Assembly: GCA_001599935.1 (NCBI GenBank)
Contig: BCIJ01000001.1
Span: forward strand, 1,274,766-1,338,765
Direction: 5' to 3'
Source: Holtermannia corniformis
Taxonomy: Eukaryota; Basidiomycota; Tremellomycetes; Holtermanniales
Length of the DNA stretch: 64,000 nucleotides
Program-made: the position numbers and the translations under genes
Shown: piece by piece, positions 47,065 through 59,122 of the stretch
Position numbering within the stretch: position 1 is the first letter of the stretch
Layout: each line of letters begins with the position of its first letter
The notes under the pieces: generated by a model
Databases searched by the model: none
Seen by the model: only the letters and a program-made list of their open reading frames with translations
Told to the model about the DNA's origin: nothing

Positions 47065-47928
47065 CTAGCCTCGAGTGCTGCACGGGTGACGCACGATGTA
47101 CGCGCAGTCAGTTGCTAGCTCAAGTAAGCGCTTGCGGTAGTAGATGTCCGTGCAATCCTTGGTGTCGTTCACCTCGGTACATCTGTAATCCACTGATCGA
47201 ACCTCAATCTTGTCCAGTATGCCATACTCTGCAATGCAGAGGCGCGCGTTGAACTCGTCAGCCAGGACGCAATAACCCCGTGTTGACCTCGTTCAGGCTC
47301 AGCATTTTGGGGTTCAGCCAAAGCTCGCGTGACTCACTCGGGTCGCGCCAGCAGCATACAGGCCGCGGCGTGCTTGGCTCGCTCAGCGACATCCTCTGCG
47401 AAAAGTTCGGCTGCTGAGTCCATTGATAATCGACACGGTGGCGCCGCTACGAATGCCATGTCCCAAACCGGCGGAAACGTCGACACGCCTCCGACATCTG
47501 ATAGTCACACAAGCAAGGCCACAGCCTAACGACTGTGCACTGACTTGTATTGATAGTGATCTTCTTGGCGACGAAGTCAACGTTGACCAAATCATCTGGG
47601 TATCCGTCGAGAGTGTGAGGGTGTTTGAGAATCTTGCCTAAACTGATCAACACGTATTGGTTTTCTTGCAGTAGTTTCTGAGCGTAATGCTGTACCAAGT
47701 CTAGCATCAGCCGTATGTGCATTTTGGAGTTGTCATTCCCGCGCCGCGACTGCCAAGTTCATCAGAATACATATCGTGAAACACGATGCCGCACTCCCGT
47801 TGACCGACGAGGGCCAAAAACAGCTATCCGAGACGAGCGGCGATCCATAGGGGAGATAGTCTCTGTGCGGGGTCGAACTCTTCGTCGAGGACGTACTTGC
47901 CGTCCTCAACGAACAGGACGTTGTCCAT
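47065..47928 (-). CDS. Protein of unknown function; reading frame holds an in-frame TAG
   Basis: Exon 1 from ATG 47928 reads MDNVLFVEDGKYVLDEEFDP and AQRLSPLWIAARLG, then TAG at 47824-47826, then in the same frame LFLALVGQRECGIVFHDMYS and DEL. An intron GTCGCG..GCTAG keeps phase into LVQHYAQKLLQENQYVLISL and GKILKHPHTLDGYPDDLVNV. An intron GTCAGT..TATCAG leads to GGVSTFPPVWDMAFVAAPPC and SAAELFAEDVAERAKHAAAC. A GTGAGT..AACGAG intron leads to YCVLADEFNARLCIAEYGIL and CTDIYYRKRLLELATDCAYI, ending STRG at 47065. No domain recognised. Either a nonsense-mutated gene, a read-through case, or an intron with a weak GTCCTC donor ending at that TAG. Confidence 0.6.
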
Positions 47929-48311
47929 GGTTGCACCGAGGTGTGAACGCAGCGATGTTTCAGGTTTGGACAATTACCCCTTTGGGCTGGACACGGCTTG
48001 TCTGGCTGACCTGCTACATATGTTCAAGAGACTGTTTCATCGCAATTTGAGTGAATAGATTTACTCACATGGCTTGTACGCATCTGTTGCACTTATCCCC
48101 GACGCTGTAGCATGCCTAGAAGCCGAGTTGAGCTGTGCTGAAATTTGGCTGGACAACGCGCGGCGCGAACGGACCGTACGCCGCGGCCGACGGGTGGAGA
48201 CTCCGGTTGAGCAAGAGTGGAGACTCCGGACAGCTGACTTGCCAGTGGCCACCCTCCGCCCAGTCCACTCTTGGCCTTATATTGACTGCTACTCATCAGA
48301 CACGCAGCACA
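47929..48311. promoter_or_regulatory. Divergent promoter of the unknown gene and CAT2
   Basis: A 383-bp gap between divergent starts. It includes CCGCGGCCGACGGGTGG and a repeated GAGACTCCGG (about 48,199 and 48,225, CGGTTGAGCAAGAGTGGA between them). CGG-spaced sites would suit a zinc-cluster regulator, but this is only a guess. Confidence 0.3.
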
Positions 48312-51282
48312 ATGCCACCCGTCTCATCAGCCACGGCAGCACACTGTCACGCCCCCGTCTTGACGAGCTCCAACTCGCACTCGATGCCGTTTGCGGGCAA
48401 GACGTATGCCAAGCAGCATGCGTTGCCGAAACTGCCCGTACCCAAGCTCGCGGATAGTATGAAACGCTATCTGCGTGCTTTGGAGGGTTTGCAGGTCTGT
48501 CTACGACTTGGAAACGAGACGAGGCTGATGTAGATGATAGGACCCGGAAGAGCATACGCAGACTCAGCTCGTCGTCAAGCACTTCCTCGAGTCGGGCGAG
48601 GGCGAGAAATGGCAGCGAAAGCTCGAAGAGTACAATCAGGACGTTGATAGCTACATTGAAGAGTTTTGGTGTGGGTCTCATTGGGACTCCACAAGGTGGC
48701 CAAGCTCACGAACGCTAGATGAATCATACCTTAGCCACTCGGATTCTGTCGTGCTCAGCTTGGTGAGTCCTCTGATGCTGTTGGAGGGGTAGAAAAGTGC
48801 TGACTGACGTAGAACCCATTCTTCGTGCTGTCGTATGTACATTTTCAAAGGCGACTTGTTCAACTGACGCGCCCAGCTCCGACGTGGCAGCGACGCCAGG
48901 CCAATCAGCCCAGCTCACGCGCGCAAGCAGTCTGATCCTCGGCTCGCTTGGTCAGTCACGTTCCCCAGGCCACAACACCCGTTTATAGCTCATGTACTAG
49001 GGTTCATTCATGACCTCCGCAACTGCCTGCTGGAGCCCGATGCGGTTCGCGGCACGCCTTTAGATATGAGCCAGTACCGGCGGCTGTTTGGCACAAGTCG
49101 TGTTCCGACCGACGTGGGTCTCGAATGTGTGGACAGGCTGCCAGGCAACTGATGCAGCCGTAGAGGGGCTGCCGCATGGTCGTGAACGAGGATAGTCGGC
49201 ACATTGTTGTCTTGCGTCGTGGGCAATTCTGTGCGTGGACCTGAGCGAGGCCGTGCCCGAGAGCTGATCTTTTCCTTGCGCTTCGTCTTGCACTTGCCTC
49301 TTTGACGCGCAGACTGGTTCGACTGCCTCGACTCTGCTCACCGCCCACTCCTCACAACTGCCGAGATCATGCAGAATCTGCAAGCGATCCTCAAAGACGC
49401 CGACAAGACGCCTCCCCTCAGCGTCGCGCAAAACGCCGTCGGCCTCCTCACGACCGAAAACCGCAAGATCTGGTCGGCGCTCCGCACGACCTTGATCGAA
49501 AGCAACACGAACAACAAGCGCTGCCTGTCGGTGGTCGACTCGGCCTTGTTTGTAGTTTGCTTGGATGATGATGTTGGGATTCAGACTGTCGGGGAGCTCT
49601 GTGCCAACTTTTTATGTGGCGGGTATGAGATGGAAGGTGGGGTTCAGGTTGGGACTTGTACTAACCGATGGTGAGTGCGGGGAACGAGGCGTATAGGGCT
49701 TGACTGATGAGAAAGGTACGACAAGCTGCAGATCATCGTGTGCTCGAACGGCGAGGCGGGAGTCAACTTTGAGCATACCGGAGTGGACGGTCACACGGTG
49801 CTCCGCTACGCCGCAGACGTCTACACCGAGCTCGTCCTGCTCTTTGCCAAGGCACGTTACTCCTGCACGTCCAGGCCCGACTGACTCTCCACAGAGCATC
49901 AACTCGTCCACGCCCTCCCTCTTCAAAGCAAAGCTTTCACCGCACGCACGCTCCTCAAAATCCAAACCGCCGCAAGGCGAGGAAGAAGACGTCGACACGT
50001 CTCCCAAGAAGCTCGAATGGAAACTCACGCCCGAGTTGCGCGCTGGCGTCCGATACGCTGAGACTCGACTATCCGACCTGATCTGCCAAAACGATAGTCA
50101 GGCGCTCGAGTTTGCGGGGTTCGGCAGTGGGTTTATGAAGCGCCATGGGTTCAGTCCGGACGCGTTTGTCCAGATGGCTTTCCAGGCGGCCTATTACGGG
50201 CTGTATGGTGAGTTCAGTGCAGCTGATGTCGACGGATCAGGCTGAATGGACACGCAGGACGGTTCGAGAGCACGTACGAGCCGGCAATGACAAAAGCCTT
50301 TGTGCACGGACGAACCGAGGCGATCCGAACAGTGCAGCCGGAGAGTGTTGCCTTTGTCAAGGTTGGAGTGCGCAGTGCTTGACCATCAGAATGTTGACGA
50401 TGGCGCAGACGTTCTGCTCAGACAACGCATCCATCCACGACAAGATTTCAGCCCTGCGCAAAGCTTGCAAGCGCCACACCGAGCTCACCAAAGAATGCAG
50501 CCAAGGCCTAGGACAGGATCGGTCCGTCCTCTGCGTCTGACAATTAGCTGAGTGGCAGCTGATCGACCACAGCCACATGTACGCAATGTACTCTCTCCTC
50601 CAGCGCGAGATCATGGCCACGCCGCAAGATTCGCCGACGCAAGGGCAAGATGCAGAGACGACTGCGCCAATCGAGACGGCAGAGAAACCGACGGTGCCGG
50701 CAATCTTCACGGACCCGGGGTATGGTCTTTTGGGCACTTCGGTGCTGTCGACTTCGAATTGTGGCAACCCGGCGCTCAGGGTACGTCTGGCGGGGCTGCG
50801 AGGCGTGGCTGATGGGGCGCTTAGCTGTTTGGATTCGGGCCGGTTACGCCCGAGGGATACGGAATCGGTAGGTACTGTCTGCTGGCAAGACGTGATCGCT
50901 GACGCCGTCAGGCTACATTATCAAAGACGAAGGCATCTCCGTGTAAGCCCTGAACCACAACCTCCCGTCGGTATTGACACAACCCAGCTGCATTTCCAGC
51001 AAACACCTTCAAACCCGTCGCTACCTCGACACGCTGCAGTCCTACTTGCACGAAGTCCACCGCATGCTGATCCACCTCTGGCGCCAAGCGAACGACCGCC
51101 CAGAGTCTTTCGTAGACCACACGGGTGTGCTGCGTGACGCGCGCACGGGTAAGCCGCTCGATGGCGACTACGAAGAGCCGACGATTGAGAGCGGCGCTGC
51201 GACGCCCGGCGATGATAGTGGGTTGCTTGGGGGTTCAATGAGCAATGCTGATCCTGGCAGTGGGCGGATTCGGTTTCTTTGA
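48312..51282 (+). CDS. CAT2: Carnitine O-acetyltransferase
   Basis: Reversibly moves acetyl groups between CoA and carnitine, linking peroxisomal and mitochondrial acetyl-CoA pools. ATG 48312 leads to YAKQHALPKLPVPKLADSMK and RYLRALEGLQ, the standard start of the choline/carnitine acyltransferase fold. Spliced exons give SLILGSLGFIHDLRNCLLEP, MSQYRRLFGTSRVPTD, RGCRMVVNEDSRHIVVLRRG and QFYWFDCLD. The catalytic His lies in VNFEHTGVDGHTVLRYAADV. It continues with AFVQMAFQAAYYGLYG, FESTYEPAMTKAFVHGRTEA and IRTVQPESVAF, then LFGFGPVTPEGYGIGYIIKD, the conserved CoA/carnitine C-terminal region. The tail extends about 70 residues and ends GSGRIRFL; no SKL-type signal. Substrate (acetyl versus octanoyl) is inferred. 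Confidence 0.93.
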
Positions 51283-51537
51283 TTCGGGCGCGATCGCGGC
51301 GTCTGAGCACGCCAAGCGCAGGCGACCGCTTGTTGGTGCGTCGAGTTTGATCACCATTGTAGCTGCTGACAGCTCACAGGCAAGACATTGACCATTGCCG
51401 AGTATTGATTTTCTGTATTGCTCAACTGCCAATACAATCTTACGTTCGTCAGACTCTGACTGCGCGATGATTTATGCAACATGCCCAAGATACAAGTAAA
51501 GTCCTTGATTGTCCGTTTGCTTCTAATTTCTGCTGGC

Positions 51538-52713
51538 TTAGCCCCTCCACGGCGGCCGCACGTCCTTGACCGCCCTCCGTAATGGGCGCGCCACAACGGG
51601 CGAGACAAGGTCGGGCGTCTTGAGCATCCCATCTTCGCTCTCACTCTCGCTCCCATCTTGCGCCTGCACCCTGGCCTGCGCCGATACGACGATAGCGGCC
51701 GGTCTCAGCCGTGTCGCCTTTGGCGTCGCCAAGTCTGGACGCAGCGTCTCTGTAGCACTGGTAGTGCGCTCAAGGAGCGCGATCGGATTGTCCACTTTGA
51801 CGGTGAAATCGAACACGTCGGACTGGAGCGAGGTGATTGGCGGTGAAGGCGAGGGTCGGGCCCATGACGGGTTGGTGAGAGATAGCCGGAGGGAGGGTTT
51901 CGGTCGGTAGGATGTTGGAGGAGGTGCGGCTGGTTTGCGAGCGCTTTGGGCGCGGCGAAGAGGTGGGTTGGGTGTTGGGATTGGAACGAACGGTGGTCTT
52001 GAAAGAGCGCGAGTGGTGGATGTGGATGCGGGGCGCTGCGTGCGCATGGGTGAATGTGATCGGTAGTCTGGAATGACGCGCTTGGGCAGCTGGTCTCATC
52101 AGTAGCGTCCATCGAGTTGCTCGACACATACTGTTGGTTCTTTCGAGTCGACCAGGCTTTCGTCACTGCCATTCGCCTTGCTTCCCAGCACGCCCAAGAG
52201 CAGCTCCATGCCTCGTCGGCGGTCTCGCTCTACTCCACACTCTTCCCTGTCCTTGTGAGAACGCTTGGCACGGCCGCGATCCGACTGACGCAACGATTGC
52301 GAGCGCTTGATCTGGTTGTTGTCGTGCGCGATTGGCTGCAAGACGTGACGCCCAGCGCTCGAAATTGAGTGCCGAGATCGATGCAAGCTGCTGGACAGCG
52401 CCTGGATCGGCGTGTGCGGCCGTTCGGGCACGTCTTGCTCCTCTGGCGTAGCGCTGCCACCCCTCGTAAAGCCCAAGCCGAGGTTCCAGCCTGCGACGGC
52501 GATTGCACTCAAGCTCTTGCCCTTGCGATGGGACCGCTGCTGAGCTTGCGTCGAGGATTCAGACGGAACGAATGGAGGAAAGTAGGAGAGCTTGGAGGAC
52601 GAAGCTTCGCACTGAAGCTGCATAGGGGATGCTGGGAGGTAGGACGAGAGCGAAGACATGGATGACGATTTGGTAGGATGCGGAGCGAGCCGAGCTGAAT
52701 GATGAGCGTTCAT
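51538..52713 (-). CDS. Ser/Pro/Arg-rich protein of unknown function
   Basis: Two exons. ATG 52713 begins MNAHHSARLAPHPTKSSSMS, then SSYLPASPMQLQCEASSSKL and GKSLSAIAVAGWNLGLGFTR. A charged stretch RGRAKRSHKDREECGVERDR precedes RRGMELLLGVLGSKANGSDE. After a GTATGT..GACCAG intron: LPKRVIPDYRSHSPMRTQRP, Pro/Ser-rich text, DVFDFTVKVDNPIALLERTT and a terminal DVRPPWRG at 51538. Low complexity throughout; likely disordered, perhaps a signalling or cytoskeletal adaptor. No domain recognised. Confidence 0.65.
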
Positions 52714-54232
52714 AGTCACTGCGGCCGTCGAGCTATATGGTGCTCTGGGCCCCCGAGCCGCAAGGACGATAGATGTTGGGTGCGTCGTGCTTGGTAGGAA
52801 TCGGGGTGACGTCGGCAAGGATGTCCTGACTACCCGGGCTATCGTTTGCGGCGGCCAAGCTGCCGTGCACTGCGAAAGGGGTGTGAGCCCATTATCGAGC
52901 ACTGTGCACACTGACGTACCTCGAGCTATCGTGCGGCCCACTCAGGAAAGCACCGAGCAAGGACACTCCTTGCGGCGCCGAGGGGGCGAGGATGCTGAAT
53001 CCAGGGTGCCCTTTGGCCGTGTCTGTCACTTGAAGCCGTCAATCAAGCACCATGGCCGGACCGTGCTCTCGATGGTCTGTCAATATTATCCTCGCTCGAG
53101 CACACAAACAGGCCAGGGCGCATGCTGGCCTCGAGCATTTAGGGTCGTTTGCTGACGATTTCCGGGGTGCTCGACATGTTCCGTCTGTAGGGACCAGGTA
53201 GCGTGTGGACCTGACAACGACCTCAGGCGCGGGGAAGCTCTCGAGTGGGCGTGCGGCCGCTGCGCAATGGCCTCGACGGCGGACAGAGCACCGTGCTGGA
53301 CGACCACGGCGACGTGTTGGTTCATAGTGATGGGAAAGAAATCACACTCGCCCAGGCATTGGAGCCCGTGCGACATCTCCTATTGTACGAGGGGTCTACC
53401 ACCTCCAACGGATTCGCCTGCCATGTAGGGAGGAGAGGAAAGCGTATGAAGCGGAGGACAATGCGATGGGTGCATCAGCGTCTCCATGCGGGTACGATGC
53501 ACGCAGCCAAGCACGGCATATAGCTCTGAGGACGATCGACGTGTCTCTGCAATCGAGCCCAGCTGTCCTCGACTGACAATGTCACAATCGTGTCGCTGCA
53601 GAGCCAAAGGCTGCCTCACCAGCAGCTGCCTATTGAGCACTTTGCTCACTGCCCGAGTGTGCACAACATTGTCGCCCTATCGATCTCTTGCGAACACCAC
53701 GTCGAAAAGTTGCTGCTGCAGCATGATGGCTGCAATCTCTCACATCGGACGACTGAAAGGCATCTCTGCCTCTTCCCTGTCTGACTGCACTGCTAAACAG
53801 CACGTCGCACCCATCAGAGCGTCGACGGTGTCGCCGCAGAGCCAACACGCCGTCGGAATGAACCCCGCCAAACGCCCAAAAAGCAGCCGCAATCGACAGC
53901 CTCCGACCGCTTGCGAGCGTCCTGCAGCGAGCGTGGATCGAGCTGAAGCGGCGCTGAGGGCAGCATCGTGTAGCTAGACTCTCAGAGTACATGTATGCAG
54001 AGTAACACAGCTTTACCATCCCCGCAGAGCGAGCAACGTACCTTTGAACGCGGTGACAGTGATTCCCGCCGCACCAGGCTTGGGTCCGCGCCATCGACCC
54101 GCTCGACTTCACGACGACCGGCAACCCCTTTGCTCGACACGACCGTTCGGTACAGCGCTCTAGCTCACTGTCACAGCGGTCGCGACCCGGCTCGATCTCG
54201 ACCTCGTCTACGCACCCGTTCGCGACACCCCG
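52714..54232. other. Long divergent gap upstream of SNT2, possibly with 5' exons
   Basis: About 1.5 kb with no convincing gene. A plus-strand frame of 163 codons from ATG 53486 to 53977 has no domain and poor codon bias. Near 54,090-54,263 a plus-strand frame reads AIDPLDFTTTGNPFARHDRS and RSRPGSISTSSTHPFATPRW, which looks like real disordered protein but is out of phase with the SNT2 start. A minus-strand frame (53630-54433) is rejected. One copy of GCTGCAGAGC, the motif repeated in the ULA1 intron, is at 53595. Confidence 0.35.
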
Positions 54233-57200
54233 ATGGGCAAGATGTCGGCGTTGCATGGCTCCAAAGTGACCTCTGCGACCATAGCCAATGGCGAGGTTGT
54301 CACCATCAACGGTGAGTCGTCGGCTGCGCGGCGTGTGCAAGGTCGGCAGGCTGACCGGGCGCGCCAGACCACGTCTACGTCTCGCTGCCTTGGGCGGAAC
54401 GGGATGGTAGGTTGTATGTACGCTACTGAACAACGGCTAACTGCGCCCGCCAGGCTCGCCCTACATTGTCGCTCGCATCATCGAGTTCCTCCCGCCGCCT
54501 ACAGTAGCCAAAAAGGGATCCAAGCGACCACCGTCGATCGAGACACAGGCGCGACTCTCGCTCTACTACCGCCCAAGCGACGTCCGTTCACCTACCCAAG
54601 TCCTTCTGAACGAAGACTGACGACCTCTAGATCTCTGGCCGGCACGTCAGTGACTTTCGCCTGCTCATGGCCGCCATCCACACCGATGTCCACCCACTCA
54701 GCAACGTCCGCGGGAAATGCTATGTTCGGCACAAGGACCGGATCGAGAACCTGCTCGCGTGGAAGAAGCTGCCGGACCACTTTTACTTTACAAAGTTCTT
54801 TGACCCGTACATCAAGCGAGAGTACGAGGTGCTGAGGACCGAGAACGTGCACAACAGTGTGTACTCTGGTTCTCAGGGATCTCGCTGATCCTGTCTAGTT
54901 CCACTGCATGTCAAGGCCGTGCTGTTGTCGCGATACGAATACCTCGTAGCCGAACGGGAGATTGTCGCCGATTTGACAGACAGCTTTCGTTCATGCTCGC
55001 TCTGTCGCAACTGGGCTGCTAGCCAGGAAGCGGTCCGATGCGAGTGAGTCGTTGCTAATACCTTGGATCCCAACTCACCCCTCCCCCCCAGCATGTGCAA
55101 AAACTACTACCACATGACATGCCTGACGCCGCCGCTGGCCGCCAAGCCTGCCAAAGGCTACAGCTGGGTCTGCTCCCCGTGTACGCATCAACGGGCAAAG
55201 GACGTCGAGGGACACAAGTATCACTATGGTACCACACCTGCGACGAATGGTCAGCCAAAAAAGAACGGCGGCAAGGCAAAGGACAAGGCGGTTGGCGACT
55301 GGAAGCGGCCCGATGTGACGTATCGCGGTTGGAGTATGCGGTACTTTGGGTATGTATCTCAAGTTAGCATGCGCGAGACTGACACCGACAGCCTCTATAC
55401 TGTCGCCGCGGACACGTTGGGTATGTACAGGTCATCTCGTGCGCGTCCATGCTGACCTGCCAGATCCCGATGATCCGATCTTTCCACGAAGTGCGACCCG
55501 AGTAGGTGTCAAGTTCCAAGCCAATGTGCCGTCGTGGGAAGAGCAGCAGGCCGCTCAGGAACAAGAAGCTCTCGAAGGACCGACTGGCGGACCGTCGAAA
55601 CTCACTTGTATGTTCGCGGTGTTTGGTGGGGGTCTGACTGACGTTTACAGACGAGCGCGGAACAGACAAGACGGCGACTTATGAGCGTACAATAGACATC
55701 TGGGCAAAACCCACCAATACTGCTGGGAACCCCATTGATCGTATGTCAGTTCGCTGGCTCGTTCCACCGCTCACAGTGCGCAGTCGAAGCGGGCATGCGA
55801 ACACTCGGCAAGCTCCTGCTGCCCGTGCCACCAGACAACGTCGAGCGGCTCAACCTCTCCGCCCGATTATTATGCCAACACGGCGTAGATCGAGCAACTC
55901 AGATGTTGGCGGGCATGACCTCGGCCGACTTCAACGTCGTCACCTTCTCTCCGCAAGAAAAGGCGACGTTCGAGGCGCAGGTCGAGCGCCATGGCGGACT
56001 CGAGCAGCACGAGACCGCCCGCTTATTGAAGCGCAGACCAGCCGACGTTCTGCGCTACTACTACATGTGGCGGAATGAGCAGCTGCGTGAAGAGCACGAG
56101 GCGGTGCGGCATCATCACAAGATCCACACTGCTCATGGCCGTGCAGCAAGAACGCTGGGTGCGCCGAACCTGGGCAAGATCCGATCACGGGCACCGTCGT
56201 CTGCCGCGTCGGATGACGAGTTGAGCCTGTATGACCCCGACGAGCGCAAGCAGTGTGCCGCGTGCTCGACCCGGATTTCAAAGGTGTGGTGGCGAGCACC
56301 TCGAAGTTTGGCCGGCGATGCCATGTGCGAGAATTGCGGGTGAGTCTATCGGTCTCGGTGAGACGCTGCTGAGCGGTGTAGGACGGGTTACCGCAAGTAC
56401 GGTGTCATCACGTTCACCAAAGCCGAGGACAGCAAGCGGCCGCCGGAGAAGCGCGAGGGTACGCCGCTGAACGGGCCGGCTGGCAAGAAGAGCAAGGTGC
56501 GTCGGTGCTGGGCGTTGGTAATGGGCTAACGGAGGCAGCTTCTCCCACGAGCCGTTACACCGCCTCCACCTCCACCGCCCAAGCTTGCACCGTGTGCGTG
56601 CTGTCGGAGGATGGAGCCAAAGGCCCAAATGGGTCGTTGTAAGAATTGCTCCTTTGCCGCGCATACCGGTGCGTGCTGTCAGCGAAAAGGGAGGGGAACT
56701 GACTGTGCAGGCTGCTATGGGATTGCACCCGGCGAAATGGGTCCCGACTGGCTCTGCGAGCTTTGTGCAAATGAAAAGGACGAGGCGACCAACTTGGTTT
56801 GTCCCTCAATGGCCCTCGACGCATTGCTTACGTCGCAGACACCGAAATGCGTGCTTTGCCCGCCTGAACCGCCAAACATCATCCGACCGAAGACGAAGAA
56901 GCAAGCGCCCGATTTCGACCTGCTGACGGCCATGAAGCCGACCGAGGGGTGCCAATGGGCACACGTGCTATGCTCTGCATGGATTCCCGAATTGCAATTC
57001 ACCGACCCGGTCCGGCTCAAACTCGTCGAGGGCATCAGCTCGATACCCGAAGAGCGGTGGACGAATGTGAGTGTGGCACGGGCCGCGTACTTGGCTGACG
57101 ACGTAGGCTTGCACGATCTGCATGCAGGAAGGCGGTGCTGTCATCAGCTGTGCCGATTGTGATACCTTCTTCCACCCATCGTGCGCTTGGTTGTCGGGTT

Positions 57201-57751
57201 ATCGATTCGGCTTCGAATTCAGCCTCGTGAGTCTACCTTTGCTCGTGGTGATGGAGCTCACCTTCCCAGGTCAAGGTCGGGAAGCGCGAGGCTCCGGCAG
57301 TGATTGCCAAGTTTAGAGAGGAGACGGGTGCCATGTCGGCGCTGTGCTGGTGCAAAAGCCACAACCTCGAGGGCCGAGCCATCTACGACATGCACGAGGT
57401 GGACCCAGAGCAGGGCGAGGTCAGTACGCAGTCATAAACTGAACCAGGCTGACCCTACAGACGGCTCTGTCGATCTATACGAGCTCGTACAAGTGCCTGC
57501 CGGCAGTCACGTCGTTTGCATTGCTACGCAAAGCCCACCGTCTGGATCCATTCTTGTATCACACGCCGGATGAGCCACCACAGCCTGTAACTGTCGCGTG
57601 TGCAGACTGCGGGACGACAGCGTCTCCGCTCTGGTACCCGATCACCGCCGTCGTCAACGGGTTCGGGAACGGACACACACCCGATCGACGGCGCTGTCAC
57701 CAGTGTCACCACGCACAGGAAGTCGCACTGGACGCGATGGAGGTCGACTAG
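54233..57751 (+). CDS. SNT2: SNT2-like chromatin reader (BAH, PHD, ELM2, SANT, GATA-like and extended PHD)
   Basis: Histone-tail reader of the Snt2/Lid2-type complex in the nucleus. Domains in order: BAH (TIANGEVVTIN, HVYVSLPWAERD, YIVARIIEFLPPP, FRLLMAAIHTDVHPLSNVRG, CYVRHKDRIENL); PHD (CSLCRNWAASQEAVRCD, MCKNYYHMTCLTPPLAAKPA, WVCSPC); ELM2-like TRVGVKFQANVPSW; SANT (FSPQEKATFEAQVERHGGLE, LKRRPADVLRYYYMWRNEQL); GATA-like Cys4 (CAACSTRISKVWWRAP, MCENCG); then CACCRRMEPK and an extended PHD (CVLCPPEPPN, GCQWAHVLCSAWIPELQF, CTICMQEGGAVISCADCDTF, FHPSCAWLSGYRF). A final Cys4 motif is CADCGTTASPLWYP, then CHQCHHAQE. ATG 54233 precedes the BAH directly; an upstream exon is possible. Over ten introns. 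Confidence 0.93.
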
Positions 57752-57796
57752 TGTTGTTGTAACATCCATGTAGCCGCTACGTCGCAAATATATACA

Positions 57797-58779
57797 TCAG
57801 TCCGAGACTTCACCCTCTTCAACGTCGAAGAAGTCATCGTCCACCCGTGCCGCGGCTTCAACCTCGCCCTCCTCTTTGCCACCCGTTTCGGCCGTTCCGA
57901 TATCTGCCCGCTTCTCCCGCCCACTTCCGAGTCCCTCGTCAGGTGTCTTGCTGAGCGTGCCCTCATTCATCAACTTGCGTGTCTTGTTCAACATCTCCAA
58001 TCGTTGACTGGCCGTCGCATCCAGCGGCGTGCCCTTACTCGGCGCAGGCTGTTGCGCACGGTAAGGTGACGGCAGCAACGGTGGAAGAGTCAGCTTCTTG
58101 TCGTGTGCGCTCTTGGTTTCGGCGTCTTGCGATGGCGGGAAGAGGGAGATGTATTTCTGGGTGTTGCTATCGGCGCTTCAGTAAGATCCTGCGGATGATT
58201 GGGCACTGACGGGTAATTGAGCACATAGTTGAGCATGATCCGCGCGTCTTCTAGATCTCGGGACAGTCGCTTGCGCTCATCCGTCTCGGCGGCGTCGGGA
58301 TCATCTCCTAGACTTCGCTGGAGTCTTCGGATGATCCGTACGAGTTTTTGCCGTTCTGCCTCGTTAGTGATTGTTCGACCTCGCCCTACAAACGTACCGA
58401 AGAACTTGACCTACACAGAATCAGCAACAGTGCCGTCGACTGATACGCACGCACCATGTGATACCGCTGCCCGTTCTTCTTCTCGACATCTCGTCGCTCG
58501 GCCGTCGCCAGATCAGCTTTGAGGCTCGTCAATTTGCGCTCGGACGTGACGCGGAGTGCAGGATCCAGTTTCTCCTGCCGTATACTGTTAGCGACGAACA
58601 CTGCAGCTTAAGAGTCACACCTTTGCGAGCAACCGCGTCGTCTGCCGGATCGCCGCCTTGAGCTTGCTTACGCCCATGGGCGCATTCGGATCTTTTTGTG
58701 GCTGCTGGTGGCCTACTTGAGGCCGCTTCGAGGGCCCTGCCCGAGGCTGCTTGTGAGACTGTTTGGGAGCCACTGGCAT
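57797..58779 (-). CDS. EFG1: rRNA-processing protein EFG1
   Basis: Small-subunit pre-rRNA processing factor in the nucleolus. ATG 58779 begins MPVAPKQSHKQPRAGPSKRP, then KDPNAPMGVSKLKAAIRQTT and RLLAK, followed by EKLDPALRVTSERKLTSLKA, DLATAERRDVEKKNGQRYHM and VKFFGTFVGR. Then ITNEAERQKLVRIIRRLQRS and the helix LSRDLEDARIMLNYVLNYP with TQKYISLFPP. The KYHMV-FF and TQKYISLFP motifs mark the family. The acidic C-terminus ends DDDFFDVEEGEVSD at 57797. Four exons. Convergent with SNT2 across 45 bp. Confidence 0.94.
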
Positions 58780-59122
58780 GTTGTCGGCGTGCGATCAGTG
58801 TCAAGGCGTCAGGGAAGATAGAAATCGAGAGGGTCACGTGCGTAGCTCGTGTCTAACAACCGTCTAGCAAGAATGCAGTCGTGCCTGACTGGGAATGTCC
58901 CGTCCAGCCCTGTTATTTCAGAGCCTTGTCGAAAGTGGGTATTGGGGCTGTTCCAACCTCTGAGATAGGCCGCAGCAGGGAAAGTTGGAGTTGTGCGTTA
59001 TAATGCACGTATCCTGTACATGCACGTATCCTGTACATGCAGCTTGGGGGGCGCGATTGGCGCCGCCGCCACTGACGAATTTACTATGCTACAAATTCAT
59101 ATCTGTTGTCTACATTACGAAC
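58780..59122. other. Gap between EFG1 start and SDR end, with a tandem duplication
   Basis: About 340 bp holding the EFG1 promoter (minus strand). It includes a perfect 17-bp tandem duplication at 59004-59037 (unit TGCACGTATCCTGTACA). Confidence 0.5.

Noticed and set aside
53630..54433. Minus-strand open frame of 267 codons upstream of SNT2
   Set aside because: Composition is Cys/Arg/His-heavy with no domain, codon bias is poor, and it overlaps the SNT2 BAH exon on the other strand.
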